Counted from the first letter of the stretch, positions 11,251 through 23,235 are shown. The stretch: 64,000 bases of DNA from Reticulitermes lucifugus (GCA_026260175.1 JAKCWW010000509.1:43572-107571); one strand, 5' to 3'. Program-made: numbers and translations. Notes: a model not told the origin generated them from the letters alone.

Positions 11251-11935
11251 TGGAAAAAACTAAAGTAATGAGAATCTCAAGGTAACCATCCCCAGCACAG
11301 ATTATGATAGATCAAATACAACTGAAGAATGTGAAATATTTCAAATATTTGGGAATGCATGATAACAAATGATGCAAGATGTACATGCGAAATTAAATCC
11401 TGGGTTGACATAACTAAAGCAGAATTCAACAAGAAAAAGGCTTTTTTTCGCCAGCAAATTAGACTTAAATTTAAGGAAGAAACTAGTAAAAAGCTACATT
11501 TGGAGCATAGCTTTGTATGGTTCTGCAACTTGGACACTTCGGAAAAGTAACTAGAAATACCTGGAAAGTTTCGAAATGTGGTGCTGGAGGAGGATGGAGA
11601 AGATCAGTTGTACCGATCCTGTGAGATGAAGTATTACGTAGAGTCAAGGAGGAGAGGAATATCCTACATACAGTAAATAGAAAGAAGGCTAACTGGATTG
11701 GTCACAGCTTGTGAAGGAATTGCCTTCTAAAACACGTCGATGAAGGAACGATAGAGGGAAGAATAAAAGTGACGGGAAGAAGACGTAAACAGCTACTGGA
11801 TGACCATAAGGAAAAGAGACGGTACTGGAAATTGAAAGAGTAAGCATTAGATTGCGCTCTATGGAGAACTCGCTTTGGAAGAGGCTACGGACCTGTCGTA
11901 AGACAAGACTACAGAATGAGTGAATAAATGCATCT
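11223..11935 (+). pseudogene. LINE reverse-transcriptase C-terminal region, frameshifted
   Basis: The C-terminal part of a non-LTR retrotransposon ORF2 on the plus strand. Readable blocks in order are GRCYGMEINVEKTKVMRIS, an in-frame stop near 11282, PSPAQIMIDQIQLKNVKYF, then after a shift MITNDARCTCEIKSWVDITK, then after another shift IALYGSATWTLRKSN, FEMWCWRRMEKIS, RKKANWIGHSL, and finally LWRTRFGRGYGPV near 11868-11902. This order matches the thumb and C-terminal zinc-knuckle-less tail of insect LINE polyproteins. The polymerase core with its catalytic aspartates is absent, so the copy is 5'-truncated and dead. It ends in a degenerate gaatgagtgaataaatg tail. Confidence 0.85.
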
Positions 11936-14900
11936 TTTTGCCAACCAGCTGTATAATAATTTTATACGATGCTCCATACAGTTATTCTGTAGTGTATTGG
12001 ATAGGCTTGTAGATTTTATCTTAGCAAGCGTGTGGTAGGGCTACAATTTTCGCCATTTCCACTCCAATTAGTGAAATTCTGGATTTACTCTCTTATTGCT
12101 CCTCTTCCAGCAAGCATCTCATCAACTGTTTTGCCCCTCCCTGCGCCACTAGACGATGTATCTCATCCCCTTCACCCACAGACTCTTCCTGTTATACTGC
12201 TGAAGCACAAGACTTGTGGCAGCAGTTGTCTTGTAGTAAGTACAGTTTAGTAGAATGTCGCCAGGAATTACTTAATAGCTCTTTATGCTGTATTCTGTTC
12301 CGGAAAGATGAGACTCTAGGACCAAGAGTAGGCACAGCAGTGTGTGCAGTTCGTCGTAAATTATATTACAGTGCTGTATCAATGCGACGTTCGATAGTAT
12401 GGAATGGGATAATACGACAATTCTAAATGGTGAATTCTACCTGCATTTAATTATGCACCACACCATGAGAAGATATATAGAAATGATGGTAGAGATCCAC
12501 GTATTCTTAACACTGGGACGTGATGGGGACGACTATTTGTTATCTTTACTTCTGCGAAATAATTCCCTGGTAAATTGTCAGAAAACTAAATGTCATATTT
12601 ACATATTTTAAGGCAGAGCGAACGTCATATAGGCCTACAACCCATTCGTAAATATAATATAAGCGTGGCTCCGATTCTTAAAATGTTATTTCGTATTACC
12701 TGTTGGTTAAAAGTAATAATAGCCGAACTGGAATTTACGTAAAATTTCTGTTGCTGAATTTTCACGTAGTGCTCAAAACACCCACCCTCAACCTCAGCAC
12801 GCGTCGCGGCACTTCTGTGAATCGAGTGTGCAACTATTTTCAGTTCAATAAGAGTATTTTTTTGCGTGGATTGCAGTGCCCATAATGCGACGAAATAATG
12901 AGTGTCGTATTTACAATCTTTGTTGGTTCACCAAGTGTTCATGTGTCCCCACAGATAAAAAGTCTACCATGTGGTGGTGTGGATATCTGGGTGGACAGTA
13001 TTGTGAACCAAAATGACTGATAAGTCGATCAGGAAAGCTATGATCCGTATATATTTTTAAAGAACTGTAGTGAGGCTGAGGGTGATAATTTTGAACATTT
13101 ATCGTAAATTCAGTTATAAAAACTTTATGTGGATGATGGTTAGCTAATTGTTATCTTTTAAACCTTTAGGTAATGATAAATCGAAACCCTTGAGGACCGA
13201 GCCTATATGTATGTGACATTTGTGACTAGAAATTTCCTCAGGAATAACATCCTGAAGTGACGATATTAAGTCTTGAATTATCCTGTGTATTCTATGGTGC
13301 ATATCTTGCACTGTAAATTTAGTTTTGTATTCATCCTTATGCAAGAATTTATGACCTACTTATAATAGGAGACGGTTTGTGATGAATGTGCTAAGTGCAT
13401 ATGTTATTTACTCACAGAGAATACAGTCAAAATTAGTGTACAACAGAGTTATTCATCAGCCAGTTTCAGTATGTGCATACTTTCATCTACAAGAGACTGC
13501 CAGTGACTGAATGATGGCGTTAACCCATCAGACCTCGACACGTATATACTTACACGTAAAAAATCTTCCGTTTAATTTTTAATGGGGTTTTCCACTGATA
13601 TGTACAAATTATATCTGACTTTATAACACAGAAACACGCATTCGAAAGAAAGTCTTTTCACTGTGTGTGATGGAGCATTGCTTGTTTCTTTGAAACTTAA
13701 CTTGCCGTGCTTTAAAGCCACTTGTTTGTGCATTCGGAACAACATAAATGGATGGAGGGAACGTCACTGTCTCTCGTTCATACGATTCTAATGAGACTGC
13801 ATTGTCTCCTTGTGTATGCAGAGTTCTGTAATTAAAAGCTACACATGCTTTGTTGTGTGTCCTGGTTTAAACTAAGACAAATACAGCTCAGTCATTCCCC
13901 AGCCAAAGATGTACGGCAGATCAGTACAGATGGATTTCAGTAGTCGGACGATACTTAAAAGAAGCTTGGCTGTTGCAAGCTTGACATCAGACGGAAGGGA
14001 ATGTGTATTGAGAGACGCTAGTCAAAATAATCGGTGCGTCACTTGATGTAAGCACCATTTTTAGTCATTGTAACCCTTTAAAGCACAGTGGTAACTATGT
14101 ATATTATCTCTTTTAACACTGAAGCACTCCATTTTTTCCAAAGAGTGTACGCATGCATTTTATTATAGTCTAGTTCTTACAGTAAACAGAAATTTTTCTG
14201 AAGAGGATTTGCCGATTTATACTTGCAGTGGACACGCAGGTGGAGATTGAGTTTTAATGAATTATTTAGACGACAGACTTGCTTCATTAAACGCCTTGCT
14301 CATGTCTCGTCATATAAGAAGGCTCGTATGATCTATTTTACGCTAGCGTCCGAACATTCGATTGCAGAAACTTAGGAAAGACACCGAAATTCTCATTTGG
14401 GGTAGTTGGCAGCCCTATCAGTGTTCGAATCAGTGTCTTTCAATACAAGGTACCGCTTCTTCACCCTCTGCTGTACCTATGTATAGGCTCATAACGTAAA
14501 GTTATTAACAAAGATTATTTGATGCAGTCCGCGACCTCTTGTGAACCGAACTCCACTTCTAATATAAAAAGTGGTTTTGCCAAAATCTTCTGTAATCGCG
14601 CTCCGATATCGCGTCTCCGCTTGTCATGTCCATCTGGTAGACGTGGCTGGGGAACCAACACCCAGGCATTTCATATCTCAGAACATCCCCAGCCCTAGAT
14701 CACGCTGTTAATTTCCCCAAGGACTTTCTACGTTTCTGACCTAATTTGACCTGATTAAATGAGGTCTGAACCCTGCTGATAAAGTCCTCGAGCAGGAGAA
14801 AAAATGTTTTAGTACAAAGACCTACATATCTGTAGTTTACTAGGGCAGCTGTATAATAAATTTGACCTTTTTACCAAAAAAACATAATCACTTGTATTTT

Positions 14901-14957
14901 CTCTTCTACTGAATATGAAAGTCTCAAAATTGTGATTTAGGACACAGCTATATGATT
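11936..14957. other. No supported gene; unassigned small frames
   Basis: A 66-codon minus-strand frame at 13144-13344 has a protein-like composition (GFDLSLPKGLK near its end) but no recognised family or clear splice sites. A TAGGCCTA octamer lies at 12630-12637. No dispersed repeats were recognised with confidence. Confidence 0.35.
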
Positions 14958-15230
14958 AGAATTCCATGAAGCAGAGCCCTTCGTGTGAAGCTGTCTTGTT
15001 GCTAATTAAGAAGGCTTTCACTTTCAATTAATTCTGACTTTTTTTGTTGTGTTGACATCTGCCCGACACTGGAACCTGTCCTGAGCCAGGTGAATATAAT
15101 CCACACCCAAACAATTATTTAATGTGTGTTTCAATAGTATCCTCTCTTCTAAGTCTAGGTCTCTCGAGTTCCTCTTTTCCTTCACTTTCTCCAGCTTATA
15201 TTTTCTATTCATATCTGAATTCTCCCGTGT
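14958..15230 (-). mobile_element. LINE 3' end, minus strand
   Basis: On the minus strand, 15230 down to about 15045 encodes a degraded ORF2 tail with GVDYIHLAQDRFQCRADVN. Its 3' UTR then contains the family signature whose plus-strand form is catgaagcagagcccttcgt (14966-14985). The signature recurs near 18590, 23189, 25712, 41185, 47500, 50500 and 63950, always in this orientation. This copy is 5'-truncated and has lost the coding frame. Confidence 0.65.
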
Positions 15231-16239
15231 GTATCACATGCTTCGCCAGAGCCTCCTAACTTCACTTGGTGGCCTTAATGTAATGTTATGACGGAGGCAG
15301 ATTATCAAGTTTCCAGTCAAATAATTTTCCGCAACCTTGTGATACTTGAGCTGGAATAGTCTCTTCATCGGCCTCTTTTTTCCTAACACTCCCCTTCTAT
15401 TCGTATAGGTTAAGGTTAATTTCATTTTGTATAGTTAATAATTACGTTTTTAGATAGGTGACGGAAAGAAACACGAGAAACTTTCTACAAGAAATGGCTG
15501 TTTAAATGTTCTTTTATACTGAGAACCTTATTTGAAGACATTCTGTGTCGAGCCTTGCTGATTTTTTTCGCTGTGTTCTTTTGTCTTCTGCACTCAAAAG
15601 GGGATCTCTGTTGATCATGACGGAGTTGTAAGAACTTAGGCAATACTTAGTTTCCTAGCTCACAGTTATGAGAGGAAGCTTAGCTTCAATTCTTCTCACC
15701 AGGGAGTGCTGGAGTGGGCCACCTTTCTTATTTACAAGAAATTTTAGCTGGTTTCTTTAGAGCATCTCAGAAAGCTGTGACGAACTAATTACAGGCTGGA
15801 TGGAAGGATGTATTTATTCTTTGTAATTTAAAGGCCTTCTTTTATTTTCATGGGATATACAACGTTAAGTGTGGGTGAATTATTGGTCCTTATTGGGTAA
15901 GAATTTTTAAGAAGGCAATCATGGCTTTTGGAGGTATTTTCCTCCATTCGATTGTAGGAATTTGGAAAAGTCATGATCCCTGATTCAGGGCCAACCGTGG
16001 GCATAATTGCGAATTTGATAATTTTCAAATATAAATGTAGAGCTTTATTGCTTTAACCTGCTTGTTCGTGCTGACAGTGTTCATTTATCGGTAACAGGAT
16101 TGGACTTTTTTCTTTACATCACTTTCATAACTAGTCTTTCAACTAGTATCTAGACCAAAACCTCCACATTCTGTCGTATTTTGTCATAATATTAAGTGCA
16201 AGAATAACTTTAGTTAATAATTACATATTCAGTCAATAA
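15231..16239. other. No gene seen
   Basis: AT-rich DNA with short chance frames (the largest is 66 codons, minus, 15828-16028). No repeat was recognised. Confidence 0.4.
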
Positions 16240-16440
16240 CAGGTAGGCGTAGATGGGAGGATGTTAAAAGGTGCCATAAACGACTACAATGAGATGGTTT
16301 GGACTGGATTAATTTGGCTGAGGATAGGTGCGTGTGGTAGACGGTTGTAAGCATGACAACAAATATCCGGATTTCACGAAAAGCGGGAATTCTTCCTAGT
16401 ATTTGTGCGCTACCAACTTCCCAGGGGAGGCCATGTTTCT
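16240..16440 (+). mobile_element. LINE ORF2 tail, plus strand, degraded
   Basis: In mixed frames the plus strand reads GRRRWEDVKR, then GLDWINLAEDRCVW, then TTNIRISRKAGILPS. This matches in order the end of CR1/Jockey-like LINE polyproteins (RRRWED ... DWI.LAQDR..W ... MN.R...KAG). At least one stop interrupts it. It is one of only a few plus-strand LINE tails in the window. Confidence 0.6.
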
Positions 16441-17664
16441 TGTATTTATTCTGTACCCCATGACGGCATTATAGACTGGTCGGAGGCGGTTACGACGTAT
16501 TCGAAGATATTATTCGGCTGGAATCACCAAGGAAGAGCACTAAGACCTTAGAATAAAAAACATAACCCAATAAATTTCCGATCTAGTTACACGAACTGCA
16601 GTAAGAGGACGTTGTACACAATTTACTGAGGTGCGCAAGACCTGAAGTGAGGAAACGTGTTTGTATGTCGCAGGAGTGACTAAACCCTAACATGTCCGTG
16701 ACTGAAGGGCAGAGTGCACAGTGTTGTCTGTCGGTCACTGGGTGTCATATATTCATGAACACTTCCGATCTCTTGATGTACACCGCCGGCTTATTGATGA
16801 GGGCCGAGCTTGTTTCTCTGTCACTGATCCTCAGTCTCCGAGAAAATCTGAAACTTGGAAGAACGAGGAGTAACACATATTCTGGGCATACCTATTAAAC
16901 AATATTGTGTTGCATAGTGTTAAATTAAATGCTTTGAGCGATTGCATTCCGTTGTCTTTCCATATGTCTTTGGTGTGTAACATCAGTTAAATTCTGTCCT
17001 GACATCAATTCACAACTTAGGCTCACGACATGTAACGTCCAGAAAACTCATTAAAGGTTATAAAACTACTTTCTGTCCAGTGATTCCCGATTTCCGAAAG
17101 AGCATTTCTTTTGGAAAGTGTACAGGCTTCGCCCTTTTGCTCTTCCGGTGAGGGCAATACGTAGATAAAATGAGTATGGAGCATTGGTGGAATGGTACTA
17201 ACAAAGCAAAACAAAATTAGAGGCTAAAATTAAACTGAATCGTATATAAATATTCAGTTCGTACCGCACAACAGACAATCATTCTCTAATATCAAACGAA
17301 TCAGTGTAGAGGAAGAATGGCTGTTTGTTATGTGAAGCGTAGAGATCACAGTACGTTCTGTGGACAGAGTGTAGAATTTTTTAATGTCATTCACAGTGTA
17401 AAATAAAAATATGACAGGTATGTCTTTGTAATTTAGAATTCAGTGTGTAAATTATTAATTAATTTAGATGGAAACAAGTCTTCTTCCACAGATTAGGCAC
17501 TTGCTGTTTTTTTCTGCTTAGTTAGTACAGAGAGGTTAATGTCATGCAGGAAACTGAACATGCGGGATTAGCACATTGAAAGGCGCATAACGTGAGAGAA
17601 TTAGGTCATGAAGAAACGAGTCAAAAAGTCGTGCCCCGATTAGGAAGCAACTCTGACGTCTTCG
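16441..17664. other. No gene seen
   Basis: A 68-codon plus frame at 16692-16898 is unrecognised. Otherwise AT-rich non-repetitive DNA. Confidence 0.4.
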
Positions 17665-17735
17665 GAGAGAGAGAGAGTGTGTCTGTGTGTGTGTGTGTGT
17701 GTCTGTGTGTCTGTCTGTATATCTGTCTGTCTGTG
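17665..17735. repeat. GA/GT/GTCT compound microsatellite
   Basis: A short GA run is followed by a GT run and then by GTCT/GTCTGT repeats, about 70 bp in all. Confidence 0.9.
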
Positions 17736-18028
17736 CGGCCGACGGGAGCACAGAATAAAAGCGCTTGATCACTAAGATCGGCTTCAAGTTATTCTTTATT
17801 TTTATTCAATTTATTATTTTGTTGTTAATTTAGTTAATGGTACAGGACACAAAATACAGCCTTTCGCAGTGTGTTGCGCAAAGCAATACATATAATTATC
17901 TGCACAAAAGAAAACGGAAAACGAAATAACTGTGTGCAGTAATTACAGTAACTATCAATAATGGGTGTAGGCAAAAAAAAACTATCGAACGTAATAATTT
18001 GATTGGCAGTAGAATGAAAATATCCTGA

Positions 18029-18512
18029 TTTATATGATACTGTAGCCCTGAAATGTGGACATGCACTAGCGTTTTGTATGATACTGTAGCCCTGAAATAT
18101 GGACATGCACTAGCATTTTGTATGATACTGTAGCCCTGAAATATGGACATGCACTAGCNNNNNNNNNNNNNNNNNNNNNNNNNNNNNNNNNNNNNNNNNN
18201 NNNNNNNNNNNNNNNNNNNNNNNNNNNNNNNNNNNNNNNNNNNNNNNNNNNNNNNNNNNNNNNNNNNNNNNNNNNNNNNNNNNNNNNNNNNNNNNNNNNN
18301 NNNNNNNNNNNNNNNNNNNNNNNNNNNNNNNNNNNNNNNNNNNNNNNNNNNNNNNNNNNNNNNNNNNNNNNNNNNNNNNNNNNNNNNNNNNNNNNNNNNN
18401 NNNNNNNNNNNNNNNNNNNNNNNNNNNNNNNNNNNNNNNNNNNNNNNNNNNTGGACATGCACTAGCGTTTTGTATGATACTGTAGCCCTGAAATATGGAC
18501 ATGCACTAGCGT
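18029..18512. repeat. 44-bp tandem satellite, interrupted by an assembly gap
   Basis: Unit starts are seen at 18029, 18073, 18117 and, after the gap, 18469, each beginning ttt[ag]tatgatactgtag and containing the core gacatgcactagc. Units differ by one or two substitutions. The unknown bases at 18159-18451 (293 Ns) sit inside the array. From 18117 to 18469 is exactly 8 x 44 bp, so the gap length preserves repeat phase and the whole block equals 11 units. Open frames across this region are artefacts of the repeat and the Ns. Confidence 0.95.
18159..18451. other. Assembly gap (293 Ns)
   Basis: Unknown bases within the 44-bp satellite. Both flanks are the same repeat unit, so the missing sequence is most simply more of the array. 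Confidence 0.98.
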
Positions 18513-18560
18513 TTTAGATTCAAAGAATAAAAATTATTTCTTTGAAGGCCGACCTTCTTC

Positions 18561-18860
18561 TAACTAACTAACTAACTAACTAACTACATCAAGCAGAGTC
18601 CTTTTTGAGAAGCTAACAGATCCTTAGCTAGTGAAGAAATTCCTGTACTTTATGGAACGCGAAGGTTCATTGCAGCATTTACAAGCGCCCGCTACCTGTC
18701 CATATCCTGAGCCAGATCAATCCCCATCCTACTTCTTAAAGATCCATTTTAATATTATCCTCCCATCTATGCCTAGACCCTCCAAGTGGTCTCTTGCCCT
18801 CCAATCTTCCCATCAAAATCCCGTATGCCCCTCTCTTGTCTCCCATACGTACGACCTTCG
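18561..18860 (-). mobile_element. LINE 3' end with (TAAC/GTTA)n tail, minus strand
   Basis: The minus strand reads RPLGGSRHRWEDNIKMDL at about 18785-18730, then a shifted segment, then NAAMNLRVP-stop with the stop at 18652-18650. This is the C-terminus of a CR1/Jockey-like LINE ORF2. A short 3' UTR with the family signature (plus-strand aagcagagtcctttttgag, 18591-18609) follows. The insertion ends in a clean tetranucleotide run at 18561-18585, the LINE's own 3' tail. It is the best preserved member of its family here and defines the family's 3' structure for the other copies. Confidence 0.85.
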
Positions 18861-18980
18861 TCTAAATTCTATACAAAAATTCAGTTCGCTCTCACATAGA
18901 ACATGCTGCGTCTCCATGATAATAACCAACTGGCTAATGCTGTTTATTGTTTATTTGTTGTAGATATATAGGAAATTCGT

Positions 18981-19255
18981 GGGCCGGGATAGCGTAGTCG
19001 GTATAGCGACTTGCTATGGGCTGGAGAGTTAGGGGATCGAATCCCGGTTGGGGCGAATTTTCCGCACCCGTCGAGACCGGCCCTGTGGCCCACCCAGCCT
19101 ACTATACAATGGGTACCGGTTCATTCCTAGGGTTAAAGAGGCCGGGCGTGGCGTTAACCACCACCTCCATCTAGCGCTGAAGTTAAAGAAAGAGTAGAGC
19201 TATACCTCTACTCCCTTTCTGGGTCTTCATGGCAGGTTATAGGTTGAACTTTACG
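18981..19255 (+). mobile_element. tRNA-derived SINE (family A), near full length
   Basis: It begins gggccgggatagcgtagtcg. A pol III A box (tagcgtagtcgg, 18990-19001) and a B box (ggatcgaatcc, 19034-19044) lie about 33 nt apart, as in a tRNA promoter. A tRNA-unrelated body follows, containing gaccggccctgtggcccacc and aaagagtagagctatacctc. The copy at 45463-45752 is collinear over the whole length. No convincing target duplication was found for this copy. Confidence 0.88.
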
Positions 19256-19364
19256 AAATACATAAATACTCTGTTAAAATAAATTTCTTAATGTTACAGT
19301 ACGTGGTACGTATAATTACCACTGGAGTTTTAATGGTTAAATTATGTTAAATGAACGTATATGG

Positions 19365-19682
19365 CAGGGGTGGCCAAACTTGCTTAATGTAGAAGCCACA
19401 TACGATAAACTTCAGATGTTTGAGAGCCGCAAGACATGAACAAATATTACACACACGTTTTTACTCTTACATGGACATTTTGTTACAGCAATCATAAACA
19501 TTAAACTGACGTGTTAATCCAGTGGACTCTCATAATTATAAAGCTAGAAATTTTTTTATTTACCTTTTGTATGAATTGTAATGCAAAAAGGAGCTCAACC
19601 AACATATTTCCTCGAGCCGCACATTATACGAGTATGTCAAAGAGCCGCATGTGGCTCGCGAGCCGCGGTTTGGTCACCCCTG
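19365..19682. mobile_element. hAT-type MITE with perfect 8-bp TSD
   Basis: The terminal inverted repeats are caggggtggccaaac at 19365-19379 and gtttggtcacccctg at 19668-19682, with one mismatch. Subterminal copies of gagccgca occur near both ends, as is common in hAT elements. It is flanked by the direct repeat gtatatgg at 19357-19364 and 19683-19690, the 8-bp duplication diagnostic of hAT transposition. At 318 bp with no coding capacity it is non-autonomous. Confidence 0.93.
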
Positions 19683-19690
19683 GTATATGG

Positions 19691-21392
19691 TGATATTACT
19701 CTAATCTGTATAAGATGTATTACAGGCCTATCCCCTGTAACCGTGTATGCTGTTCAGAGCTCTCTGACTGTTTAAGGATTAAGCTCGGAAGCCACTATCC
19801 CCACAAAACCTCCACCAATCACATATATTGTACATAAATAACCAACATTTTCCCGTGGGATCCAGCGGAGAAGACATCCTTCAGCAGCTCAACTAACAGC
19901 TGCACGGCCTGCAATTTCCCTCCCCCCCCATTACCCTTTTCTGCATCCTTTGCCATACACCAACTTTTTTAATCACCGCAGTGAAACAATAGTAGCCTCA
20001 TCCCCCAAGCCTCAGTAATTATGACCATGAGTGATAGGGTAAGCAGCCCTTCTACCATCTTGCGCGGGTCCTACTTCTCTCAGCTCGGCGCATTTTAAGA
20101 CAATGAATCTTCTCTCTTATTCCCACATATTTACCGTCTCTCTCCGCCAGGTTTCCAACCGGTCACTATCCCAACATATCCACAGCGTTGCTTCCCGCAA
20201 GCAGTAAGCAAACGTATATCATAAAAGATACGACGTCCTGTATATTAAGTCTTCAGAAGCTTACTTTTGGGCTCATTCCATTGACTATAATAGCTGATGA
20301 CATGAATGTAACATGTGAGGCAATTCTATCAAGGGTCAAGATTGGACTGCTTGACCCTTGAAGAAGGGACCGATGGGTTGCCCCGAAACGTCGATAAATA
20401 ACTAACAATCTACGCCGCGTAACATCCCAGAAGAGCGAAGATCTACACCAACCATCCTACCGATACATAACCTTTAAAGGACGAGAATTCGGCCCAGCCG
20501 CTTGACTTCCTGGGAATGACCTCATTGACCAGGAGGCCGGATAGGCGTCAGATCCGACCTTTTACCAGTTATGTGTTATTTACACACAACAGTGGAAAAG
20601 TTTCATGCATAATGCGGAGGTTACACATGTCCATATGACGAATGCGTTTTATGAATTTTATGGGTGGAGAGTTGCACTAAACTTTATCGTGAATAGTTTA
20701 AGTTTTGGTATACATTTATCATAAAGAACCCTGAATTGCATTAGGGCCCAAATATAACTTGAGACTTAGGAGTAATAAACGTTACGGGAAAAAGAATTTG
20801 TCTAATCAAATACGTGCTTTTCATTCTAAATCGTTAATTTTATTATGTCTTTTAATAAATTTCTGTAATAATATGAATTCAGTTCCATCCTATGTCTTTA
20901 AACTGTTTACAACAAACGTATCGAATTTCATGACACCGCATTTCGTAATACGACACTGGGAGTCTACAATGACACTAGAATGACTACTGTGGGACGATCT
21001 GTGGATAACCTTTAACACTAAATGCATAGTAGTTTCCTAAGCTCCTACCACGAAGTAAGTATTCACAAAATTGAATAGGTTTACTCTACGTTAAATAAGG
21101 TATTTTGTTCTGGGAAACGTGCCACAAATTTCAAAAGTTTAGTAAGCCTATATCGCAGAATGGCTGTGCATCTTCAGTCTTGTTTTGTTCTGTCGAGGAA
21201 CATGCACAGTGTTCAGTCTTTTGAAAATGCGATTTATATTATTTTACTGAGGTTTACAATCATTTAGAAGGGTACCTTTTTATAATCCTGTTTATGTTTT
21301 TGAACAAAGGACGCAAGACTTTGTTTCTCAATCGACAGAATGTTTTAGACGCCCGTAATTAAAGTTGAGTTCATTTTGTGTTTTGTCCGCAG
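19691..21392. other. No gene seen; one fold-back scrap
   Basis: Contains an 11-bp inverted pair (tcaagggtcaa at 20329-20339, ttgacccttga at 20351-20361) followed by ccccgaaacgtcg at 20381-20393, again the box of the fold-back repeats. The segment 20400-20460 reads like downstream sequence of that repeat. The rest is AT-rich. The final ~40 bp form the polypyrimidine/acceptor region of the exon at 21393. Confidence 0.5.
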
Positions 21393-21467
21393 GGTAGCGC
21401 CCGCACCAAGTCTGTTCTCCTTGTCATCTCGTTGGCAGGAATCAAAGTATGCAGCCCCGACGGGAAG
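21393..21467 (+). CDS. Candidate 75-nt internal exon, PTB/PID-like peptide
   Basis: Seen: an acceptor tgttttgtccgcag ends at 21392. A 25-codon open segment follows, reading GSARTKSVLLVISL then AGIKVCSPDGK. A near-consensus donor (aag|gtaaga) follows 21467. The segment is clearly richer in G/C than its flanks and its length is a multiple of three (phase 0-0). Known: PTB/PID domains contain a beta-strand pair of the form K.xLxxVSxxGIKVxDxxxK, which the peptide resembles. Such domains occur in cytoplasmic adaptors that bind NPxY motifs. Inference: one exon of a plus-strand adaptor gene with introns larger than this window can show. The exact protein is not identified, and no other exon was found. 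Confidence 0.55.
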
Positions 21468-22469
21468 GTAAGATCTAAGGTTTATTAAGAAGGCTAATTT
21501 AATATTCCCAGAACTATGCTGTTTAGTAATTTATGAATTGCAAACTAATTTCCTCATATTTTGTGTAAGTTAATATCCTGATTTTACTCACAGTTATTTA
21601 GAAGCTATTGCAGACAGCGTAACGTGAATTTAAGTTTCTTCGTCCTTATATTCCTCGCCTTCTGTCACGATAGTCTTATTCTTGTTAGAGTTACAACACT
21701 TGTTCATTACAATTATCATATGCGGATACTTAGTAAGTTGATTGTACTTTAGATAAGGATTTTTTGCAACACAAAACTTACGTTACTTATCCTTGAACAA
21801 CAGTGTGGTCTACCTAGGAATCTCTAAAGGCTTACGTAGATTCGAAGCATATTTAGTAACTTATTTGTGTAAGAAAGTGTATCTTAACAGAAAGGTGTAT
21901 GAAGAACTATGTACGGTAGATTGCCCTCAGCTTGATGACTTGTTTCATATTCAGTTTTTACAGCCCACATGCCGTGAAGATATCAAGTTTAAATACGTGG
22001 GGGTGTCAGAAGTATTCTTATTTTATTCGTTTGTAGTGTGTGTGAATGCGAATTAATGTGCTGCGGCCAAATGTGCTGAGATTTGTGCTAGTCCGCTTCT
22101 GTGTAATATTCCCATTAATTAGATGTGTCACTCAGTAACAGATGTGTCTGCGTGTAAGATAGAATTAGGTAAGAAGTGATGTTACTTGTAATTTACTTGC
22201 AGCAGTTAATGCTTACGTTACCACCATCAAGTGCTGAAATATGTATCCACTATATCCATGTCTGTTTTTCTTTGATATGTGTGTCTCACAATGTGATAGT
22301 ATTTCAGGTAAGATTTGTGTCGGAAATATTTGTATAAGACACTAACAAATCGGCACTGTGTAGTGAAATTTTATTGCATCTATTAGATCATCGCGAAATA
22401 TATAGGAAATTTTGTGCTAAGGAACATCCTATAGAAACCTTGAGGTACGTATCAGCTGGATTTTTGGTG
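21468..22469. other. No further exon seen; presumed intron
   Basis: An 87-codon plus frame at 21793-22056 is unrecognised and lacks splice-site support. Nothing else is visible. Confidence 0.35.
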
Positions 22470-22655
22470 AGACTGAGCAGTCCGTGTGAGATTTGTGGCG
22501 GACAAGATGGCACTGAGACGTGGTTTTCTCCGAGTACTTCGGTTTACAACCGTCAGTATTATCCCAGCAGTGCCACCAATGCTGCATATTCATTTAACTG
22601 CCACCGGCGCTATAGAATCTTAGCAACTGACAGCGTCATTAAACACCACACTTAA
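22470..22655 (+). repeat. Possible dispersed repeat with open reading
   Basis: The plus strand reads SPCEICGGQDGTETWFSPST, a peptide type I associate with non-coding dispersed repeats of arthropod genomes rather than with a defined protein. It ends TDSVIKHHT-stop. No ends or duplications can be defined, so this is a weak call. Confidence 0.25.
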
Positions 22656-23183
22656 AAAAGTACTAGACCTGAATCTTTCAAGTAGCCCAACAATATTGTT
22701 TCGCCAAACATCAAACATCCACTTTCGGTTATGTCCGAACTTCGGAATAAACTGAAGGAGTGTTTGCCCGCTATAAGACAAGCGAAGTGTGCAGGCTGCA
22801 GAAACCTCATCTTGAGGTGTCTGATCTTGCTCGGTTCAATGAGGAAAACAGCATTACTCGAAGCATGGCACTCGACTCCATCCCCTTGTTCGTAATGTCA
22901 GACTTTCCTCCCTGCAACACCAACCACACGACCTCTCCTCTCTACTAGTCTCGTCTGGCTAGTACAGTCTCTACCATGTGTCAAATGTCTCCTCGCTACT
23001 CCCGAGGTATTCTCTCATGTCTCTGTTTCTCGTGCTTCTTCTTCATCCTCCACCTACTCCGTCTTATCCCCAGATCTCGTACATAATATACGCATCTTCT
23101 AAATTGCCAACCTAAACGTGTACTTCTTGATAGTGCGTGGATATTTGCCCTGTCTACCAAAATAATTTGTGGTGTAGCTAAAT
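22656..23183. other. No supported gene
   Basis: A 63-codon minus frame at 22996-23187 is rich in Arg/Lys (SRWRMKKKHEKQ) and may be a worn LINE-derived coding piece upstream of the 3' end at 23184-23235. This cannot be confirmed by eye. Confidence 0.3.
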
Positions 23184-23235
23184 TCATGGAGCAGAGTCCT
23201 TTACAAGCTCAATAGTCACTTAGCTTTTCGAGAAA
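23184..23235 (-). mobile_element. LINE 3' UTR signature, minus strand
   Basis: Carries the plus-strand signature catggagcagagtccttta followed by a worn agctcaatagtcacttagct segment, matching the 3' UTR of the LINE at 18561-18860. Only the extreme 3' end is recognisable. Confidence 0.5.

Noticed and set aside
18066-18502. 130-codon frames across the N gap
   Set aside because: They exist only because unknown bases cannot contain stops and the 44-bp satellite unit is open in some frames.
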